Shown: in pieces, positions 7,950-10,649 of the stretch | How the letters are laid out: each line of letters opens with the position of its first letter | Numbering within the stretch: position 1 is the stretch's first letter | Position numbers and translations under genes: made by a program | NCBI GenBank assembly: GCA_018665005.1 | Contig: JABJEE010000138.1 | Coordinates: forward strand, 1-10,649 | Length of the DNA stretch: 10,649 nt | Origin: Flavobacteriales bacterium | GTDB taxonomy: Bacteria; Bacteroidota; Bacteroidia; Flavobacteriales_D; Crocinitomicaceae | Reading direction: 5' to 3' | Notes under the pieces: generated by a model | Databases searched by the model: none | What the model saw: the letters and a program-made list of their open reading frames with translations, nothing else | Told to the model about the DNA's origin: nothing

Positions 7950-8708
7950 ATGGAACAAGGGCACGTTGTACATCGAATAGAAAATCAAATTGGCATTATT
8001 GAATTTGGCCACCCACTTAGTAATTCTCTTCCGGGAAATATTTTGAATAAGCTAGCCTTAACCATAACAGAGCTAAGTAGCGACAAGAATTGTAAAGTTA
8101 TATTACTCAAATCTGCTGGGGATCGAGCATTTTGTGCCGGTGCCAGCTTTGACGAATTGATAGCCATAAAAAATTTAGATGAAGGCAAGTTGTTTTTCTC
8201 AGGATTTGCCAAAGTAATTAATGCCTGTAGAACATCTGATAAATTAATTATTGCTCGAATTCAAGGAAAAGCTGTTGGCGGAGGCGTTGGTATTGCTGCA
8301 TCAGCCGATTATGCATTTGCCACAGAACATGCTGCAATCAAACTATCAGAACTTGCAGTAGGAATTGGCCCTTTTGTGGTTGGACCAGCAGTCGAACGAA
8401 AAATTGGTGTATCTGCAATGAGCGAATTGGCCATTGACGCGACACAGTGGCGAAGTGCCGCTTGGGCACAAAATAAAGTATTGTATTCGAGTATATCTGA
8501 AACCGCCGAATTAATGGATGAAAAAATTCATGCTCTAATAGAGAAATTGTCAATGTCTAATCCAGAAGCAATGCGTGAACTAAAGAAGGTGTTTTGGGCC
8601 GGAACAGAAGACTGGGACCAGTTATTAGCTCAAAGAGCTGAAATAAGTGGAAGGCTGGTATTGAGTGATTTTACAAGAAATGCGATTCATGCATTCAAGA
8701 AAAAATAA
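7950..8708 (+). CDS. Enoyl-CoA hydratase/isomerase family protein
   Basis: A 252-residue crotonase-fold enzyme. The CoA-binding and oxyanion-hole segments are clear: DRAFCAGASFDEL (58-70) and GKAVGGGVGIAAS (106-118). Compared with rat enoyl-CoA hydratase, the second catalytic glutamate (Glu164) is kept as Glu134 (KLSELAVGIGPF), but the first (Glu144) is Gly114. Spacing between the two sites is the same 20 residues. A single glutamate is typical of enoyl-CoA isomerases, so the protein may isomerise or act on an unusual acyl-CoA instead of hydrating straight-chain enoyl-CoA; the exact substrate cannot be told. I chose ATG 7950, one base after the previous stop. An in-frame TTG at 7920 would add ten residues (VLIILVLNN-like) overlapping the upstream gene and is less likely. 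It is the last gene before a new promoter. Confidence 0.88.
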   Translation: MEQGHVVHRIENQIGIIEFGHPLSNSLPGNILNKLALTITELSSDKNCKVILLKSAGDRAFCAGASFDELIAIKNLDEGKLFFSGFAKVINACRTSDKLIIARIQGKAVGGGVGIAASADYAFATEHAAIKLSELAVGIGPFVVGPAVERKIGVSAMSELAIDATQWRSAAWAQNKVLYSSISETAELMDEKIHALIEKLSMSNPEAMRELKKVFWAGTEDWDQLLAQRAEISGRLVLSDFTRNAIHAFKKK

Positions 8709-8734
8709 AATCAATTCATTTTTTTTTAATTTGG

Positions 8735-8765
8735 TTTGTTCATATAAGTATTAATTGTATCTTTG
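8735..8765 (+). promoter_or_regulatory. Bacteroidota-type promoter of the rplM operon
   Basis: TTTG at 8735-8738 (-33 element) and TATCTTTG at 8758-8765 (-7 element, consensus TAnnTTTG) are separated by exactly 19 bases, an ideal match to the primary sigma factor consensus of the phylum. Transcription should start near 8771, giving a leader of about 38 bases before the rplM GTG. The promoter lies in the only sizeable gap (8709-8808) between the acyl-CoA gene and rplM. Confidence 0.85.
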
Positions 8766-8777
8766 CACCCCTAATTT

Positions 8778-8794
8778 AAGCTTTTAAAAAGCTT
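8778..8794 (+). promoter_or_regulatory. Perfect palindrome in the rplM leader
   Basis: AAGCTTTT at 8778-8785, one A, and AAAAGCTT at 8787-8794 form an exact inverted repeat just after the predicted start of transcription and 14 bases before the GTG of rplM. As RNA it would make a 7-pair hairpin with a three-base loop. L13 is known to repress its own operon in Escherichia coli, so an L13-binding or translation-control hairpin is possible; a DNA-binding site is an alternative. There is no T-run behind it, so it is not a terminator. Confidence 0.45.
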
Positions 8795-8808
8795 GTAAAT
8801 AGAATAAA

Positions 8809-9264
8809 GTGGATACATTAAGTTATAAAACGGTTTCAGGTAACAAAGAAACAGCTGATAAAAAATGGTTTATCGTTGATGCAGAGAACCAAACTGTTGG
8901 TAGATTGTCAAGTAAAGTGGCAAAAGTATTGAGAGGTAAACATAAGACGTGTTACACTCCACATGCAGATTGCGGTGACAATGTAATCGTTATTAATGCT
9001 GAAAAAGTTTCTTTCTCAGGTACGAAATTGGAAAACAAAGAATACGTAAGATATTCAGGTTACCCAGGAGGTCAAAAATTCACATCTGCTCAACAAATAT
9101 TGAAAAATCATCCTGAAAGACTGATTGAAAAAGCAGTTAAAGGAATGCTTCCGAAAAACACATTAGGAAGACAATTATTTAGAAATTTAAAAGTGTACGC
9201 TGGTAATGATCACAATCATGATGCTCAAAAACCAGAAGCACTAAATCTTGACACGCTCAAATAA
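8809..9264 (+). CDS. rplM: 50S ribosomal protein L13
   Basis: uL13 is an early-assembling protein of the large ribosomal subunit. The 151 residues carry the family core: WFIVDAENQTVGRLSSKVAK, LRGKHK, DNVIVINAEK, YSGYPGG and the signature GMLPKNTLGRQLFRNLKVY near the C-terminus. The start is a GTG at 8809; the resulting MDTLSYKTVSGNKET is the usual N-terminus in Bacteroidota, and no ATG further upstream fits. The start is preceded by A-rich sequence (AGAATAAA) and not by a Shine-Dalgarno, as is normal in this phylum. rpsI follows after 5 bases, the nearly universal rplM-rpsI pair. Expression is driven by the strong promoter at 8735-8765. Confidence 0.97.
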   Translation: MDTLSYKTVSGNKETADKKWFIVDAENQTVGRLSSKVAKVLRGKHKTCYTPHADCGDNVIVINAEKVSFSGTKLENKEYVRYSGYPGGQKFTSAQQILKNHPERLIEKAVKGMLPKNTLGRQLFRNLKVYAGNDHNHDAQKPEALNLDTLK

Positions 9265-9269
9265 ATATT

Positions 9270-9656
9270 ATGCAAGTAATCAATACATTAGGAAGAAGAA
9301 AAACAGCTGTTGCTCGAGTATACCTTTCAAAAGGAAAAGGGAAAATTACAGTGAACAATAAAGAAGCTAAAGAAGTTTTCCCAATTGATGTTTTACAATC
9401 AAAACTAGTTCAACCCTTTGTGTTGACTGATACGGTTGGAAAATATAATGTGAGTGTGAATGTTAGTGGTGGTGGAATTAATGGCCAAGTAGAGGCTATT
9501 AGATTAGGTATCTCTAGAGCCTTGGTAGAAATTGATGCTGAAAATAGAGTCGCTTTAAAAGTTGATGGATTGATGACTAGAGACCCAAGAATGGTTGAAA
9601 GAAAGAAACCAGGTCAGCCAAAAGCAAGGAAAAAATTCCAATTCTCGAAACGTTAA
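9270..9656 (+). CDS. rpsI: 30S ribosomal protein S9
   Basis: uS9 lies in the head of the small subunit and its C-terminal tail reaches the P-site tRNA. The 128 residues show the N-terminal TLGRRKTAVARVYL, the central VSGGGINGQVEAIRLGISRAL signature region and the conserved basic end RMVERKKPGQPKARKKFQFSKR region, finishing in the universal Ser-Lys-Arg. The length is normal. It follows rplM by 5 bases and shares its transcript. The ATG is preceded by CAAATAAATAT (9258-9268), which also contains the rplM stop and recurs exactly before rpsB. Confidence 0.97.
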   Translation: MQVINTLGRRKTAVARVYLSKGKGKITVNNKEAKEVFPIDVLQSKLVQPFVLTDTVGKYNVSVNVSGGGINGQVEAIRLGISRALVEIDAENRVALKVDGLMTRDPRMVERKKPGQPKARKKFQFSKR

Positions 9657-9662
9657 TCGTTA

Positions 9663-9720
9663 TTGGAAGGGTTTAGTATCCAAGCGTTTAAGTAATAGGC
9701 ATGAGCCCCCCTTACACGCT
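9663..9720 (+). ncRNA. Structured leader upstream of rpsB, candidate S2 autoregulatory element
   Basis: The 96-base gap between rpsI and rpsB folds into two adjoining hairpins. Hairpin 1: TTGGA (9663-9667) with TCCAA (9679-9683), loop of 11 bases. Hairpin 2: AGCGT (9683-9687) with ACGCT (9716-9720), a four-base bulge, GTAA (9692-9695) with TTAC (9712-9715), then GGC (9698-9700) with GCC (9705-9707) closing an ATGA loop. Loop 1 carries AGGG (9668-9671), which can pair with CCCT (9709-9712) or the neighbouring C run of hairpin 2, giving a possible pseudoknot. No promoter or terminator T-run is present, so rpsB is probably reached by readthrough from rplM. Autoregulation by S2 through its leader is known in gammaproteobacteria; here it is inference from position and fold. 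Confidence 0.5.
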
Positions 9721-9752
9721 GAAAAATTAGGAACGTAAACAAATAAATATAT

Positions 9753-10649
9753 ATGTCTAAATTATCTTTTGACCAAATGTTGGATGCAGGTGTACACTTC
9801 GGACACCTTAAGAGAAAGTGGAATCCATCAATGGCCCCTTACATTTTTGAAGAAAAAAAAGGGATCCACATTATTGATTTAAATAAAACCATTGTGTGCT
9901 TGGATCAAGCATCTGCCGCAATGAAACAGATTGCTAAATCTGGAAAAAAAATACTTTTCGTTGCTACCAAAAAGCAAGCAAAAGATATCGTTGCCAATAA
10001 AATCAAGAACATAAACATGCCTTTTGTGACTGAAAGATGGTCAGGTGGTATGTTGACGAACTTCCAAACCACAAGAAAATCTATTCGTAAAATGACTACA
10101 ATAGATAAAATGAAATCTGACGGAACTTGGGATACTTTAAACAAAAGAGAGAAATTATTCAAAACACGTCAAAGGGAAAAGCTCGAAAAAACTTTTGGAT
10201 CAATATCCGATATGACGAGACAGCCTGCAGCTATTTTCATCGTTGACATACTTAAAGAACACATTGCGTTAGCAGAAGCACGAAGGTTAAACATACCAAC
10301 TTTTGCTATGGTTGACACGAATTCCAATCCTAAGCTTGTTGATTTCCCTATTCCATCAAATGATGATGCGAGTAAGTCTATCTCAATGATTATGGATGAG
10401 GTTTGTAGTGCCATACAAGAAGGTTTAGAGGAGCGAAAATTCTTAAAAGACAATCCGGAAAAAGCGAAAGCTAAAGAGGAAACTCCAAAAACTGAAGCCA
10501 AAGAGGAAGCTCCAAAAGTTGAAGCCAAAGAGGAAGCTCCAAAAGCTGAAGCCAAGGAGGAAGCTCCAAAAGCTGAAGCCAAGGAGGAAGCTCCAAAAGC
10601 TGAAGCCACAGAAGAAGCTCCAAAAGCTGAAACCAAGGAGGAAGCTCCA
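9753..10649 (+). CDS. rpsB: 30S ribosomal protein S2, C-terminal end cut by window
   Basis: uS2 binds the small subunit between head and body and, with S1, supports initiation. The frame is open for 299 codons from ATG 9753 to the right edge with no stop. Family motifs are clear: FDQMLDAGVHFGHLKRKWNP (4-23), GIHIIDLNKT (36-45), FVATKKQAKD near 70-80, ERWSGGMLTNFQT near 95-107, and the later FIVDILKEHIALAEA and PTFAMVDTNSNP segments that end the S2 core at about residue 230. Beyond this, from residue 242, a lysine/glutamate/alanine/proline tail of nine-residue repeats begins and continues past the window. Such low-complexity tails on S2 occur in Bacteroidota; the tail is probably disordered. 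The elongation factor gene tsf commonly follows rpsB but is not in view. Confidence 0.96.
   Translation, partial: MSKLSFDQMLDAGVHFGHLKRKWNPSMAPYIFEEKKGIHIIDLNKTIVCLDQASAAMKQIAKSGKKILFVATKKQAKDIVANKIKNINMPFVTERWSGGMLTNFQTTRKSIRKMTTIDKMKSDGTWDTLNKREKLFKTRQREKLEKTFGSISDMTRQPAAIFIVDILKEHIALAEARRLNIPTFAMVDTNSNPKLVDFPIPSNDDASKSISMIMDEVCSAIQEGLEERKFLKDNPEKAKAKEETPKTEAKEEAPKVEAKEEAPKAEAKEEAPKAEAKEEAPKAEATEEAPKAETKEEAP
10476..10649 (+). repeat. 27-base tandem repeat encoding the S2 tail (EEAPKAEAK units)
   Basis: Six full 27-base units start at 10476, 10503, 10530, 10557, 10584 and 10611, with a seventh begun at 10638 and cut by the window. Units 3 and 4 are identical in DNA (GAG GAA GCT CCA AAA then GCT GAA GCC AAG); the others differ at one to a few positions. 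The first is the most diverged (Thr for Ala twice). Being in frame, unit gain or loss by slippage changes only tail length by nine residues. Confidence 0.93.

Noticed and set aside
8698..8727. Possible terminator after the enoyl-CoA hydratase gene (A-run, then nine T at 8719-8727)
   Set aside because: Only A-U pairs could form the stem and there is no GC-rich hairpin, so an intrinsic terminator cannot be supported.
9701..9730. Nine-codon upstream open frame (ATG at 9701, TAG at 9728-9730) before rpsB
   Set aside because: Its ATG lies in the loop of hairpin 2 and nothing else supports translation; it is most simply part of the RNA structure.
9905..10162. Minus-strand open frame of 85 codons with hydrophobic stretches
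   Set aside because: It lies entirely opposite the conserved core of rpsB.
10169..10636. Minus-strand open frame of 155 codons with Ser/Ala/Phe/Gly repeats
   Set aside because: It is the reverse complement of the rpsB tandem repeat; the repetition comes from the plus-strand S2 tail.

Overview
The window looks like chromosomal DNA from a member of the Bacteroidota, probably a marine or freshwater Flavobacteriales-type lineage; the order is a guess. The grounds are low GC, a textbook Bacteroidota promoter (TTTG, 19 bases, TAnnTTTG) in front of rplM, start codons preceded by A/T-rich sequence with almost no Shine-Dalgarno motifs, and genes for type IX secretion (T9SS) family proteins. No mobile element, CRISPR array, tRNA or rRNA is visible.

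Left part, minus strand (1-4307): a two-gene unit read right to left. The first gene encodes a PorV-family outer-membrane beta-barrel protein (PorV2 type). The second, overlapping it by 4 bases, encodes a large secreted C25 cysteine-peptidase-like protein (PorU2 type). It runs off the left edge after 1071 codons and fills the first 3.2 kb even though only its start lies inside the window. The pair resembles the T9SS sortase PorU and its partner PorV, but it belongs to a paralogous set whose role is not established. This is the most interesting system here.

Middle, plus strand (4427-8708): a tight run of five genes that starts divergently from porV2 after a 119-base gap. They are phosphatidylserine synthase (pssA), the small FGAM synthase subunit PurS (overlapping pssA by 11 bases), an aldehyde dehydrogenase of the alpha-ketoglutarate-semialdehyde type, an unrecognised membrane-anchored coiled-coil protein, and an enoyl-CoA hydratase/isomerase that lacks one of the two catalytic glutamates of classical hydratases. 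Spacing suggests one transcript; the functions are mixed (lipid, purine, aldehyde and acyl-CoA metabolism).

Right part, plus strand (8709-10649): a ribosomal protein operon, rplM (L13), rpsI (S9) and rpsB (S2, cut by the right edge). A strong promoter and a short leader with a perfect palindrome precede rplM. The 96-base gap between rpsI and rpsB folds into two adjacent hairpins with a possible pseudoknot and is a good candidate for a ribosomal-protein-binding leader. The S2 gene ends in a 27-base tandem repeat that encodes a charged nine-residue repeat tail.
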